Positions 36,138-48,205 of a stretch of DNA of 64,000 bases are shown one piece after another. Source of the stretch: Siphonodentalium dalli (lineage: Eukaryota > Mollusca > Scaphopoda > Gadilida > Siphonodentaliidae); contig CP136064.1 of assembly GCA_032622095.1 (NCBI GenBank), positions 184,618,209-184,682,208 on the forward strand. The letters are read 5' to 3'. Position numbers and translations under genes: made by a program. Below the pieces are notes generated by a model. It made no database searches and had not been told where the DNA came from. It worked only from the letters and a program-made list of their open reading frames with translations. Positions within the stretch are counted from its first letter, which is position 1. The number at the start of each line of letters is the position of its first letter.

Positions 36138-36430
36138 CATAATCGACCTATAATGTGAAATAGATACATAATGTGATTATTTGATTCTGAAATAAGCAGA
36201 TAATGGAGTCATGTCCGTTATTTAGTTTTATGGCGCGGTCCACAGTTAAAACACATGTTAAAGAGCGTACACCTGAAATGTCGTGAGTTGACTTATATGT
36301 GTCATTGTGCGCACATAATCTGCTTAGAATCGCCTCATTGTGAGTCGATAGTGTGACTAAAATGCTCCCATGTTCAGCACATTATCGACTCAAAATGAAG
36401 CGATTGTAAGCAGAATATCTACCTATAATA

Positions 36431-36944
36431 TTTAAGCAATAATACATACTGTACAAATCACGAGGTCCGAGCTATGATGTAAATCAGCGGCAATAAAGTT
36501 GATGTTGTGACGTAGATCATGACATGAATCTATACTCTGGCTACGCCCATAGATATCATACTCGAGTTAAAAACCTGTTCTGACGAGAAAGTTTGTAACT
36601 TCGAATTACAACGCAGGGAATATATTTCTTCGTCAATCCCTGTTCCTTAATAATCGATTTGGGTGGTACCAGCTGGGTGTTATATGATTTAAGCGACTTT
36701 GGCGAGCCCATTACGCAATAAACATTGAATTGTTTACCTGGGAAAAGTCCATGATTGTCCTTCAGCATATGTGATAAATTTACTACATGATTGTAAGCGC
36801 GCAAATCACAATCGGCTCACAAAGGTCGTATAATCATGTAATATTTATGCTGGGACTTATTACTAATGAACAGGTATTAATAAGGAAACATATTGTATGT
36901 GTTGTTTCAATTCAATATAATCCTCGTAAAATAGATTCATATTG
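36431..36944. repeat. Family G fragment and flanking sequence
   Basis: The part from about 36,555 to 36,760 (AACCTGTTCTGACGAGAAAG, AGGGAATATATTTCTTCGT, CAATAAACATTGAATTG) matches pieces of the family G element at 45,925-46,415. The remainder is unassigned. Confidence 0.5.
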
Positions 36945-36954
36945 GACCTAAATG

Positions 36955-37285
36955 TTCACATAGGTTCATATTGGACTTTGATTCTGAAATAAGCCCACAG
37001 TGAGCTGGTTATACCCTTTATTCAGTTGAATGGTGCAGGCCGCAACGAAAACACACGAAGGAGTGTGAATCTGGTAAGTCATGTCGATGAAAAAAGGTAG
37101 ATTAAATAATGCCAATCTGGGATTATTTTGTATGGAAATAGTCCCAGATATGACTGTTTTAATAACCGCGTGTTAGGTCCATATATGACGAATATTGAGG
37201 TCAATACATGTCAATATGAGCTTATTTCGCGCATTAATATAAGCCCGTTATGTGCTTATTTTCACGAGAACAGGCCGTTCAATGT
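36955..37285 (-). repeat. Family C dispersed repeat, copy 3
   Basis: Starts ATAGGTTCATATTGGACT and ends TTATTTTCACGAGAACAGGC, the reverse of the family's CCTGTTTTC end. The middle differs from copies 1 and 2, with GATGAAAAAAGGTAGATTAA and GCCAATCTGGGATTATTTTG. The copy at 54,065 shares this, which marks a second C subfamily. Confidence 0.65.
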
Positions 37286-37371
37286 TAGAAAGTTCCCGAT
37301 CAGATTATCAAAACGTTCCCAGGTATTCAACTTCTGGATAATGTTCGTGGCATGATGTAGTTGTGACGCTG

Positions 37372-37873
37372 TTAAAGGCACGTGCGGCCTTAGTTGTCGA
37401 AAATATTCATATTTGTTCCAATCACCGTAAACATAAAAACATTAAAACGCATAAAGTTTCGTTCGTATATACCATGACCATCGCCTAAACAGCATGTTAT
37501 CATAAAAACCTACTATATTTTACCTAAGCAAGAGCCTGATTGTGTTACGGAAGACAGCACAATGCGACTGGCTAATCACACACAAATGGCATAAACGCTC
37601 TTTATTAGTTCCATATCAGGAATTCACCAACAAAGAACGCTCTTTATGTTTACCATCATAATATAAACAAACACCAGAAAAGTAACTTTTTATGCTTTTG
37701 TTTACATAACAATGATGAAACATACGACCATAACATACTGTTTATGCGATATTTCTTATTTGTATACGGACAAAGTATGTCTACATTTTGATGTTCTTTC
37801 TGTTTGTGGCGGTTTTTGACGGCTGGAAATATTTTCACAGGATACCCACCGCCAAGGCCAACCGTACCTTTAA
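37372..37873 (-). mobile_element. Family A MITE, copy 3 (subfamily b)
   Basis: TTAA+AGGCACGTGCGGCC at the left and GGCCAACCGTACC+TTTAA at the right. Reverse complement relative of copy 2, and nearly identical to copy 6 at 63,331. Non-coding. Confidence 0.85.
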
Positions 37874-38975
37874 CGTGGAAGCTCAGGTTGACATCTGAAA
37901 TCCGTTGTCAGTCAATCCATGGCCTGCTGGCATTACATGTTACAAATAGAAGCAGAACCGCTCTTATTTTCCACCCACATACATCATGGTATATCATGTT
38001 TATTGATAGTGTGTTTATTTTGAAGCAATGCTCAGTAGTATAGTCGACACGCTCTGTAAAGATAATGATCACTCCTCGCCACGGGAGTGGGACAAAAATA
38101 TATTGTGGTTGTTTGGTAAATGTGTACCTAAGATATATATTACCTGAAGGCTTTATGTTAAGTTGGTATATATGCACGGGGAAAACTGAAAGATAATACC
38201 TGTAGAAAACGAACAGAGTTTCTGAGCATGCCACTTGTTGTCTAGTAGATTCACTCCGCTGTGTAACCGTTTATGGCTGAGTTATGACTGAAATGATATA
38301 TATATTAATGTCAAGATAAGCGCATATCATGCACTATCAACGCAATATTTCAAGCTCATTCTCAGACCAAAACCGCCATGTTTTACAACTGAAACTGCCA
38401 TGTAGGTCAAGGAAATCGTTAAAGGTGTGGAAAGTATCCCAAATAATTCGATTTTATTTTTATTTTTTCTGGGGGCGGTATGGTATCTAAAATTCGGTGT
38501 AAAAAACGCCACACCTTCCTGCAATTTAAAAAAAAAACCAGTACCCCACCCCTTGGTCTAGCTTGGTATTCGGTGCTACGTAATCCGTCGCCTTTGCTTG
38601 TTGTACCATGAACTTTGTATTTTCCAGAGATACATGTAAGTTAAAGTACATGCCAGTGCACCTGTCAATATTTATACGACAATATGCTGCCCAGACATAA
38701 CACACATATCACAAGCATATATGTAGAATACTATGGATAATATTCCTTAGAATAGAATGTTTAAGAATGATTTCAGTAATAAAAGTACACACATGCATGT
38801 CTTTGAAGGTCGACCTGTGTAACCAAATTAAAGTACGCTAAACTGGATAGTGTAATGCATCACCAAGACCTGTACACACAAATATCACGGATAAAGATTA
38901 TACATGTAACGCAGTACCACAGTAACAATGTACGGCTTAAATGGGAACTTTACACTAAATGATGCCATTTGTGTG
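37874..38975. other. Unassigned sequence
   Basis: No clear feature. A 108-codon frame at 37,908-38,234 on the - strand shows no recognisable domain. Confidence 0.35.
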
Positions 38976-39125
38976 ACCATCTCCTTTTATACAAATGAAT
39001 TAATTTGAGCCATGTGTTAGTCCAAAATACACCCATGTGCGCTATGGGCGATGCTAACAACATGGACATTATATTGAAAATGAGTTTACGACTCAAGTTC
39101 TGTTGAGTATAAAAGGAGATGGTCC
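38974..39125. mobile_element. ~150-bp MITE with 17-bp perfect terminal repeats
   Basis: ACCATCTCCTTTTATAC at 38,976-38,992 and its exact complement GTATAAAAGGAGATGGT at 39,107-39,123. The interior is unrelated AT-rich sequence. No unambiguous target duplication. Confidence 0.65.
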
Positions 39126-39256
39126 CATAGATGGTCGGATTTAGTGCACAGCACCCCTTTGTGTTTCTTTTGTTCCCGGTTTTATCAAGAGAAATCAAGA
39201 TATTTTAGTTTTACATTTTTATATTCACAAGTCTTGAAATTTCCAGGCTGTTCGTT

Positions 39257-39424
39257 GACTTACACTATTGTGTTGATACTATAAGACTTACACTATTATG
39301 TCGATACTATAAGACTAACACTAGTATGTTGATACTATAAGACTTACACTATTATGTTGATACTATAAGACTAACACTATTATGTTGATACTATAAGACT
39401 TACACTATTATGTTGTTAATATAA
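39257..39424. repeat. 28-bp minisatellite, six copies
   Basis: Tandem unit GACTTACACTATTATGTTGA+TACTATAA with T/A variation in ACTTAC/ACTAAC. The last copy is diverged. It abuts a family A MITE. Confidence 0.95.
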
Positions 39425-39442
39425 GATTCTAGTTCTACTCAG

Positions 39443-39966
39443 TTAAAGATACGGGCGGCGTTGGCGGTGAGTATGCTGTTAAAATATCCACCTCCGTAAA
39501 AACCGCCATAAACAGAAATAATAGTAATTTTTTTTATAGACAGACCTTGTTCTTATACCAATCAGAAATATGGCATATAAACAGTATGTTATTGTCAATT
39601 TTTCCCCTTTGTTGTGTAAACAAAAGCAAAAAAACCATTACGTTACCTGACTTTGTTTAGATCCGGATATGGTAAACATAAAGAGCGCTATTTGTTACTG
39701 TTTTCCTGATATGGAAATAATAAAGAGCGTTTATATAATTTGTGTGTGATTTACCAATAGAATTGCGCTGTGTTATGTAAACAGAAGCACAACTTCTGTA
39801 ACACGGGCATCCTGTAACCATCGTACTTCTTGACGACAATATACTATTTACGCGCTGATTATGTTTGGCATATGAACAAAACTATATATATTTTAATATT
39901 CCTTCTGTTCATGACGATTTGAACAAATATGAATAGTTCTGCAACGAACGCCACCCGTGCCTTTAA
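39443..39966 (+). mobile_element. Family A MITE, copy 4 (subfamily a)
   Basis: TTAA+AGATACGGGCGGCGTTGG at the left and CGCCACCCGTGCC+TTTAA at the right. The terminal inverted repeat is AGRYACGGGYGGC. A full-length member of the subfamily seen at 1274 and 60,492. Non-coding. Confidence 0.85.
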
Positions 39967-40364
39967 TCTCTAACTTGTTAGATGCATTCTAACGGATCTT
40001 ATACACATGGGTTATGTTTTGACTCGATATGCAAGATATCTGGGTGAAATGATTGCTCAATTGTGGCCTCGTTGTGACCACAATAACATAAATATGGTAT
40101 TTTTGCAGTTACAATTTCTTTAACTTTTACATGGTTAAATATGGGCATAAAAGGTCGTTAGTAAAACATCTGCATGAGGTTGTCAAAAATGTGTCTCTTT
40201 CAATTCAATTCTTTATTCTCATCACCTAATGCATACAGGTATGGAAAAACATCACCCACCCGGTATACCTTCTTGCAAATGTTTTACACCCCCTCACCTG
40301 CTAGGCCACACAATTGTTCTATGTTGGACTACGTCCGTCTGAGTAACGTATTGCGCACAATCAA
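39967..40364. other. Unassigned sequence
   Basis: No recognisable feature. Confidence 0.4.
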
Positions 40365-40455
40365 TCAACCAGGTCCATGCATAATGTGTTTGAAATAGTA
40401 TTAGAAAGCAATCAAACCAGGTCCATGCATAATGTGTTTGAAATAGTATTATAAC
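40365..40455. repeat. Two-copy tandem duplication (~46 bp)
   Basis: AACCAGGTCCATGCATAATG followed by TGTTTGAAATAGTATTA occurs twice in a row. Confidence 0.9.
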
Positions 40456-41089
40456 TAATTTTAACTAATGTTGGACATTATCGTCCCTCGTTATTATGTG
40501 TATGTATACCATTCAGCGGTTAATGCATTTATCTGACATTTAGATATTATTCCAATCAGACCCAGACACTCATTCAAATCACACACCACCATCACTATAT
40601 TCCCACTCCTGTCTCTTAATGGGCATGATCGGAGTAACATCCCGCCTTTTACGACCTTCCGATCGATTCCGAGATGCGGGGAGTCGACGTCGTGTGAAGT
40701 CAGATGTTACAGCAATCACCTCGAAATCAGAACAAACAAACGGTCTCATTTCTACGACCGATCAGTTTGCTCAGGGCGTAATTGATTTTATTCCCAACAA
40801 TAGTGAGGAATTAACATGAAAACATCTGGACACAGGAATGGGATTCTGGGATTTCAGTCGAAACTGTAGAGTACTCGGCAGTTCAAATGACCCATGGATG
40901 TACCCCGGCCACCGGGAAGGGCAATCATATGTGTCACGCCCGTACCTCAGCGTCGTGTTTTCGGATTAGTGACGACCGAAAACGTAAGTTTCATTAAGAC
41001 TACATTGCACGTCTCTATATCTGGTTCTAACGTACTTTGTTCCCAGTCTTACATAGATCATGCCGTGAATCTCCACATTGGCTATGCAC
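40456..41089. other. Unassigned sequence, weak coding-like frames
   Basis: Two frames (40,619-40,819 and 40,894-41,172) have less AT-biased composition than most, and an AAC|GTAAGT string lies at 40,981. The only nearby acceptor (after 40,881) leads into an in-frame TGA, so I do not call an exon. The region from about 40,990 belongs partly to family G. Confidence 0.35.
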
Positions 41090-41850
41090 AAAGAGATCGT
41101 ACTCCACCAGAACAAAACCTGATGCTCTACTCTGTTCTGACGGGGAACTTTATACCATTGAACAACAAATAATATAATAATAATAATAATAATAATAATA
41201 TTTTGTGAGCTGATATCACCGCCGTGTACATGGTATCATCAACGCGGAATGTATCACCAACATCGGATTGGATGAGAAAGAATTGTTCACGTATATAATA
41301 TGCGAATATGTGCGTTTCTCATCGTAAAACAGACACCGGACAAAATGACATCTCATTGCAGCATTCCTGTGAGTACCCACCCTTGATCGCCGATATTTGT
41401 TTTTTTTTGCGAACCTGACTGTATAGGGTAGAACTTTTTGAAGGTTACTCGAAATTGTTCTATTGATACACGCTTCCGCCGTCAATGGCGGATAATTATA
41501 TGCCTCAAACGAACAACCTAACGTAAAACGGTGTCTGTTATTTATGATTTATGATATTCGGATCATCCGAGTTAGCTAGATCATACAATCTCGAACTGGG
41601 ACCTTCGCCTACTGTGAAATATACATTATTAAGGAACATTTATTAATTAAGAAATATATCACCTGCATTATTGTCCAAAATTATAAACTTCCCTGTCAGA
41701 ACATCAACAAGTTCCCAGGTTTTGAGCTGATGTAGCATGAACTCTACGGCAAGCTGTAAGTCTGGCATTGTTCTGCGGATGTTATTCGTTGTCTTATGCA
41801 CAGGTAAATGGAGAAAGAATATTGTTCTCATTTTATCATATAAAACCCCT
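41090..41850. repeat. Family G inverted-repeat element, copy 1
   Basis: TCCACCAGAACAAAACCTG...GTTCTGACGGGGAACTTTAT on the + strand near 41,100-41,160 is repeated inverted at about 41,645-41,730 (ATAAACTTCCCTGTCAGAAC). A TAA microsatellite (41,172-41,204) and TGTGAGCTGATATC lie between. The match to copy 2 includes GTTCCCAGGTTTTG and ACATTATTAAGGAAC. The boundaries are approximate and no target duplication is found. Confidence 0.5.
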
Positions 41851-41859
41851 ATTACAGTA

Positions 41860-42186
41860 TATCATTAGAAAAGCCATTACATATTTCCTTATCTCTCACT
41901 ATTGTGACGAATAGGCGAGTGATTCGCGCTAGCTTGGCATGGTGCCAACAAAATGACTTTACATTGAATCAGGCGGATTGATTGATTGATTTGTTAATTA
42001 AATTTAAATTATTGTCCAAATTCGTTGAACTAACGAAAACAGTTTCCATCGACAGGTCCGCGCAATACTGTCGTGTATGGTTGTGAAGCGTCCCAATAAA
42101 AAAATGTAAATGTGTGCATTTTTAAGCTTCTGTTAAGGAATTTGTTTTGTTAAAAAGGCATAAAGCTCTTATATCCCAACATATGC
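41860..42186. repeat. Family D dispersed repeat, copy 2
   Basis: Shares ATCATTAGAAAAGCCATTA, TCTCTCACTA, GAATCAGGCGGATTGATT, CGCGCAATACTGTCG and GGCATAAAGCTCT with the other copies. It ends CTTATATCCCAACATA, a string that also forms the arm of the palindrome beside copy 1. Confidence 0.65.
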
Positions 42187-43524
42187 ATCAGCAAACCATT
42201 TGACAGAATATGTGGTTGTCATTTGGTCCAAAAACGACTTCGATTTTCGTGAGAATACCGGTTATGAAACAACATTGTCTCACGTATCATCTTAATTATT
42301 ATACTTCTAAAATACAACAAGGGTTGCGCATCAAGGATTGCCCTGGTAGAGTTTTTCGCCCATAAGAGGTGAGTCTGTCTGACCGAGAATCACTAAAATG
42401 GACGACGTATATAACCATAACTCTGAACAAAGGCATAACTCTGGTAAAAAAATAAATGGACAAGCCTGGTTTTTGAACTCAATCATGATATTGTTGTGAA
42501 AGATCTGGTATGGTTAAACGAAGAGCTTTCTTCTCACATATGTGTGTACGCTGGACAATTCCTATGATTTTTGCAAGTTTTTTCAGAATATATATTATCC
42601 AAAATTTATACTGTATATCTGTATTTGGTGTAAGTATCGACTAATCTTATATTCTGACCCTTCCTTCAAAAAATGCGTAGACATAGTTTGGAGTGTTTGC
42701 GCATCAAACTCTCACTCAATCAGTTGCAACGTTTGTTCAGATCCCGATGAGCTGGGACTAACAGCTGTTGGTTCGAATCTGTGCACTATAATGCATGTCT
42801 GGACACAACATATCGTTTGCCATCCTACGTGTGGCGACGTAATATCTCATTCGGTCAATCCAAGTTCATTCTTTACTCACAAAACAACACGAGTATTGAG
42901 ATATAAAATTTAACACACATATATACATGTACATTAAAAATTAAGTTTATGTACACATTGACACATGGCAAGATGGGGATGCATGGGATACATGAATATC
43001 ATTTAAATATTGAATTTGCGCACTAATAGTTCCGTAACTGTCATCTGAATGAAATGTCTGAGCTGATAAATATCGTCTGGGGCAAATGTATTTAGGTGCA
43101 CCTGCACTGAGCATTCTCTTCACGGACTTCGCGTGTTTGGGATTGGGTGTTCGAACACATCAATCGATTCGTTCATATTTTAGATTTCATTACACATGCT
43201 TTAAACATAAATATAATGTTGAACCAATTTCCGATGATGCACTTATAAATCACAGCAGATAGACTCTGCTGTAGAACTTCCGATAATTAAGGTAATTGTT
43301 ATCCCAAGCTTAGTGCGTAATGATTGTGCGTTGCAATTTTAGAAATGGGCACGTGGCTTTGCCAAGTATAAGCAAATTTTCTTCAAGATTCATGTGCTAA
43401 ATGAATCGGAAGACACAATGTTCCAGCATAAGTGATTTGGTATATTACTACAAGTGTGCTCTTTACTGTTCGTTGCAACTGCATGGTGTAGTTGTGATAT
43501 GACCATACATCACACGAAACCCCT
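42187..43524. other. Unassigned sequence
   Basis: No coding exon recognised. GTTGGTTCGAATCTG (about 42,767) resembles a tRNA/SINE B-box, but no paired A-box or tRNA fold is evident around it. Confidence 0.35.
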
Positions 43525-43900
43525 ATTATATCATTGAAGAAGCCATTAGATATTTCCTAGCTTATCTCTCACTAGTTACACATCACTTGACATCGCGTCA
43601 ACAAAATGACCGCGCGTCTTAACATTGATTCACGCGGGTTCAATAATATTTAAAAAAGCCGGCGCATGACACAAATACCATTCAATGAAAAATTATTGCT
43701 TTGTTCATTAAAGTTAAATTCTTGTCCAACTTCGTTGCACTAACGAAATAGAAACACAAACAAAGAGGCAAATTGGGGGACTACATTTTCCGTCGCCAGC
43801 TACAGAGCGCGCAATACTGTTGTATACGGTTGTGAAGCGTCTCATATGTGCATTTTCAGCTTCTTTTAAGGATTTTGATTTGTTGCATAAGCCCAATTAG
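43525..43900. repeat. Family D dispersed repeat, copy 3
   Basis: Contains TATCATTGAAGAAGCCATTA, CTTCGTTGCACTAACGAAA, AGAGGCAAATTGGGGGACTA and GCGCGCAATACTGTTGTATA. The - strand retains SPPICLFVCVSI, as in copy 1. Boundaries are approximate. Confidence 0.65.
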
Positions 43901-44034
43901 TCAAAAAAGTTTATCAACAAAATTATGCTAAACATTGAAAAACGTCAAAGCATTGAAAACAAATATTCTGAAGATCACATTCAGCTTAAATTATTTGAAC
44001 TTACTACACGATTAGCTGTTTGTTGACAAATCAC

Positions 44035-44350
44035 TGCAGCTCTCCAGAAAATCAGCACGTTATCGGCTTATTAACATTTGTTTAGGTCCATAATCGGCGT
44101 AGAATCGCCCCATTTTGAGTCGATAATGAACTGAAAATGAGAGCGTTTTCGTCCCATTATCGACTCATAATAACTTATTAGAAGTTCATTATGGGGCATA
44201 ACAAGAATAAACCAACTTACGACTTACCAGATGTACCTTCTTGAAATAACGGATATAAGACCACTTTCGGTTTATTTCATGATCATATTATCCAATATGA
44301 ACTTATGTGAATATTATTGGTCGATTATGAACCTATTTGCGCGAGGATAT
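44035..44350 (+). repeat. Family C dispersed repeat, copy 4
   Basis: From AAAATCAGCACGTTATCGGC to GAACCTATTTGCGCGAGG. It keeps ATAATCGGCGTAGAATCGC, CCAACTTACGACTTACCAGA and AATAACGGATATAAG. The GCTCTTTAA...GCGCCATAAAA part present in other copies is deleted here. Confidence 0.7.
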
Positions 44351-45924
44351 TTTGAACAGTTTTTTACATAACAATGACTTAAACACGCGAAACTTAGTTT
44401 TCGGAGAACTATCAATAATAAATATACAGACTTTTATATGTTTTGCTCATTTACCCACTGTGAGTTTATTGGATATCTTTAAGATTATACTTATAATATA
44501 AATAGATGATTTCCAATGAGTCGCATTTTATAGGAAATTTATTAACCGAGTGCACTTAATTCGATTCAAGCCGAATTTTAGCGAGGCTGCCTCCAATCTA
44601 ATTTAGTGGACGAGGTTAATTAATTTCGTATAGAATTGCGACTAATTTGAGATCCATTTTATCATAATCACATATTTGCAAGGAAATGTGATCTCAACAC
44701 GGGTGGGGTTAAAACAAAATATTGAACCACCAAAGAGGAAGTAAAGACACATTCAAGAAAACACATAGTTCCAATTTAAATGTAACTTTTCATGTTGACA
44801 ATATTGTTCAACCACCCTTATCACCAATGTTTATCTCACAGTCAACACCCAATAACCCAGCACAAATCAAATATCATACTTAATTAACATAATGATAACG
44901 TTCCGGTATTTAAATCACAGCATTGCGCTTAGCTAATACGTCACGGCGCGTTCCGATAATACACGTGTATCTTACTAAAATATGTGAGACCGGGTTTAGG
45001 GGCTAACTAAGTGATAAGTATAGGTACGGGTGCTGCTGGATGCGACGTGAGCACAAACTAGCAACAACGATAGGATAGGATATGATATTGTATTTCCAAT
45101 ACACATACATATTACATAATAATGATGATGAAAATTATGGATAATTCTGTCGTATATTGTAGGGGATGGCATACTCTTTCAAGACTGTCTTCCTGCCATC
45201 CCCGATTATCCGCTGTCACCGTGTATGGGTTAACAAGCGCCATTGTGACAATTTTGCAATTCTGCTGTTGTGCATAAGAAACACTAAATGCATTTGTGCC
45301 AAACCCGTAGTGATTCTCCAGTATATACATATCGAATACAATTATAAACAACAAGTGCGTATAATAAGTCGGTCAATGGACGATCTAGCCGAGAAAAAAT
45401 GCATGATTGTGGATATAGGAAATGAAGACGGATCAAGCTAATTACAAATAATAATTCGATTGTAAGGAAAATAGACATGCCCCGGACTCCCGATCAATTA
45501 ATTAGTAATCGTTCATATAAAATGGTGCATATTCCATACGCCGGCCAATATTTTGTGCCACTCCGTGTCGTGTATAACCATAGACCTATTAACTATATGT
45601 CCTAAACATACTAATATAGCATAGTCCACAATTTGTCACAAATTGTCAAAGCTGCCAATAGATAAGGTCATGTCGAAGAGGAAACGTTACCACTATTAGA
45701 CAAATTTCGCAAAACTCACGAGTTTAGACTACGATTAAGGTACTATATACGTCGTCAAATTATGAACACGTTCTCACCACATTATGCGCAGGCACTTACT
45801 GTTGACGCGATGTCCTAACCGTCACAACGTATCAACTTCGTCGGTTTGCACCAAATACTTCATTTAACACTCAGTCTATTAGTTTTGTCGTATCATACAG
45901 CCATCACCACTTATCATGCCTCGG
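44351..45924. other. Unassigned sequence
   Basis: A short hairpin near 45,161-45,203 (GGGGATGGCA / TGCCATCCCC) is the only structure noticed. No exon is recognised. Confidence 0.4.
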
Positions 45925-46415
45925 GCAACTTAGATCATGCCATGAATCTCTACCCCATCTGCGTCCGTAAAGATCATATTCCACCAGTACAAAACCTGGG
46001 AACTTGTTCTGACCTGTTTTGACATGGAACTATATAACATTGAACAAACACGGCAGGGGATATATTTCTTTGTTTTGACTTGCTCCTCAATAATCTACTT
46101 CACATTTAGGGGTGTTCCTAGCTTGAGATTACATGCTTTCTTGTGACCTCTGTGAGCTGATATCGCAATAAACATTGACTTAATTACCAGGGAGAAATTC
46201 CAAATTTGCTCAAAGTCACTTAAATCGTACAATTTCGAGTTGGAACTTTCACCTACAGTGACATACATTATTAAGGAACGGGTATTAACTAAGACATATA
46301 TTACCTGTACTGCCTTTTTTCAATGTTATAAACTTCCCGTGACAACATAAACAAGTTCCCAGGTTTTGTAATTGTGGAATATGATATCTACGTGCGAAGC
46401 TAGAGTAGAGATTGG
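45925..46415. repeat. Family G inverted-repeat element, copy 2
   Basis: GTACAAAACCTGGGAACTTG...ACATTGAACAAAC at 45,978-46,050 is repeated inverted at 46,300-46,365 (AACTTCCCGTGACAACATAA, CAAGTTCCCAGGTTTTG). The core includes GTGAGCTGATATCGCAATAA. Related to 41,090-41,850 and 36,555-36,760. No reading frame of note. Confidence 0.55.
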
Positions 46416-47439
46416 TGGCATGATCTACGGACAACTGTCAATTGGCTGATTTAATCGACGATTATTGATTGTACACACTATTATCCCTGCATTGCCGTTT
46501 ATGTGTCAGTTCTCTTGCGATTAGCCCGAATCAGCGTCGATAACGAGTGACGGTATATGAACCCATAGTATTAGTATTAGCAGGGAAATTAAATAACGGG
46601 AAGGTTCACTTCCCATTGGTTCTATTGTAATACGTACCGCCGCAGCGCCCTCTTGCGGTCGGTAGGTTAAACCGAGAATTGCGTCTATGGATACACTATA
46701 GAATTCCATAGAGTTGCTCATTTCTCCCGTCCAAAAATCATTTTAAAACAACATTTAAACCAAATGTTCCCTATTTTTGTCGATATTTCCATAAACAATA
46801 CGCATTGACCTACAGTATATTGAACTTTCTGGGGAAAGTTACTACTAATGTCCAGTTAAAACGATGAAAAGCATCACCCAAATTCGCTGTCAATGTCAAT
46901 TTGTATACAACTGAACTTTTTTTGTTTGTATTTTTTTAGTACTATAATATATAACTACATGCGTATCTGAATTATAATATATGGCATTGACAAGTCATTT
47001 ATAGAACTTAAATCAAAATTTAGCCAAAATAGTTTTTTATTTTATTTTATGAACCGGCCATAGCGACATATTATAGGCCTACCAGTACCATATTACCATT
47101 ATTCATTTCTAACTTTACTTGCAGTTCTACCATCCCAATTATCTTAAGTCCATTTACCAGGCTGGAAACTGGATAGATCAATCATGAACTAATATAATAG
47201 AGTATATATAACTAATATAGGCCTATTATTACTAGTAAGTCTAGTATTAACCAAGTGCTACACTTCAAAGTCCAGCTAGCTGACACACTGGAAAACTTTT
47301 ACATATCTCATGTCATTAAATTGACTCAAAAATAATTCCTCAAAATGATCTAGGTCTAGTCAGGCATCGTTCACAATGATACCATTTTAGATTATACAAC
47401 ATTTTATTCAATGCACATGTATGAAGATCAGAAAACCCA
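46416..47439. other. Unassigned sequence
   Basis: AT-rich sequence with a CCGCCGCAGCGCCCTCTTGC island near 46,640. No repeat boundary or exon is recognised. Confidence 0.4.
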
Positions 47440-47600
47440 ATTATTTTTAAGCATTTATATCTCAATTACGCTTAAGCGTATTTCAAATATGTAGGAGGCG
47501 TAATTCATATTTAATATCTTATTAATATTACGCTTAAGTGTAATTCAGATTTCCATTACACTTAAGCCTAATGGAATTTGGCATCCCACCACACAATTAT
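47440..47600. repeat. Cluster of palindromic TTACGCTTAAGYGTAA motifs
   Basis: AATTACGCTTAAGCGTATTT (47,464), ATTACGCTTAAGTGTAATT (47,528) and CATTACACTTAAGCCTAATG (47,552), each centred on CTTAAG. They could be relics of a short inverted-repeat MITE. Confidence 0.6.
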
Positions 47601-47920
47601 GGATTTATAGATTTACCGTACACTATAATTAAGTGCAAATGAATTGCACTTCTTGACTTAACCATAATTAAATTAGATTAAATTACCACCCCCGGGTATT
47701 TTTTTTATTTATATATTATTTTTATATAAAATAATATAATAAAATTTAAAACAAAATTCCCGGATTCCTGTGATGGAATCGCTCATGTTGATTGTCATTA
47801 CTGAAAATTTGAATATTGTCTCCCATAACTCCCATTTTGATAAAAAAAATTCTATGAATACATGTAACGTACAGTGCAATAGCATTACATTAAATAAAAT
47901 AAGTATATTTAATTTATTTA

Positions 47921-48205
47921 ACCAAAAGAGCAAACTGCACTCTCGGACTTCTCCGCAGGAACATCAGACATGCACCGGAGAAATGTAAAAAAAACAGCAT
48001 ACATAGCCCTAGTCAGACAGACGCTTGAATATGGAGCAGCAGTTTGGGATCCACACGAAAAGAAGGATATAACATCAATTGAGAAAGTGCAAAGACGTGG
48101 CGCCAGATTTATCAAGAACAACTATAGGCGAATGGGGGTATCTGTAACCAACATGCTTGATGAACTGGAACTAACATCACTCCAAGAAAGACGCCAGGAA
48201 ATAAT
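47921..48205 (+). pseudogene. Non-LTR retrotransposon RT C-terminus, 5' segment
   Basis: The translation reads through the conserved tail of CR1/Jockey-type reverse transcriptases: TLGLLRRN, then KTAYIALVRQTLEYGAAVWD, then IEKVQRRGARF, then SVTNMLDELEL and SLQERR. These line up in order and spacing with that family as I know it. Nothing RT-like is seen upstream of about 47,921, where AT-rich sequence begins, so this copy is 5'-truncated. The frame is open to the family E insertion at 48,206 and resumes at 50,774. Confidence 0.85.

Larger units (their letters stand above)
35215..36430 (-). repeat. Family C copy 2, interrupted by the poly-G element
   Basis: Family C sequence on the left ends ...TACGCACATAATC (35,253) and resumes as CATAATCGACCTATAATG (36,138). 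The uninterrupted family reads ATAATCGACC here (compare copy 1, reverse complemented). The right part runs through CGTCATGTCC-like, TTATGGCGCGGTCC and AAAGAGCGTAC segments to about 36,430. Confidence 0.7.

Noticed and set aside
40882-40983. Possible 102-bp exon before AAC|GTAAGT
   Set aside because: The matching frame contains an in-frame TGA three codons after the only good acceptor.
42740-42790. B-box-like GGTTCGAATCTG, possible SINE
   Set aside because: No paired A box, no poly-A or repeat tail, and no second copy in the window.
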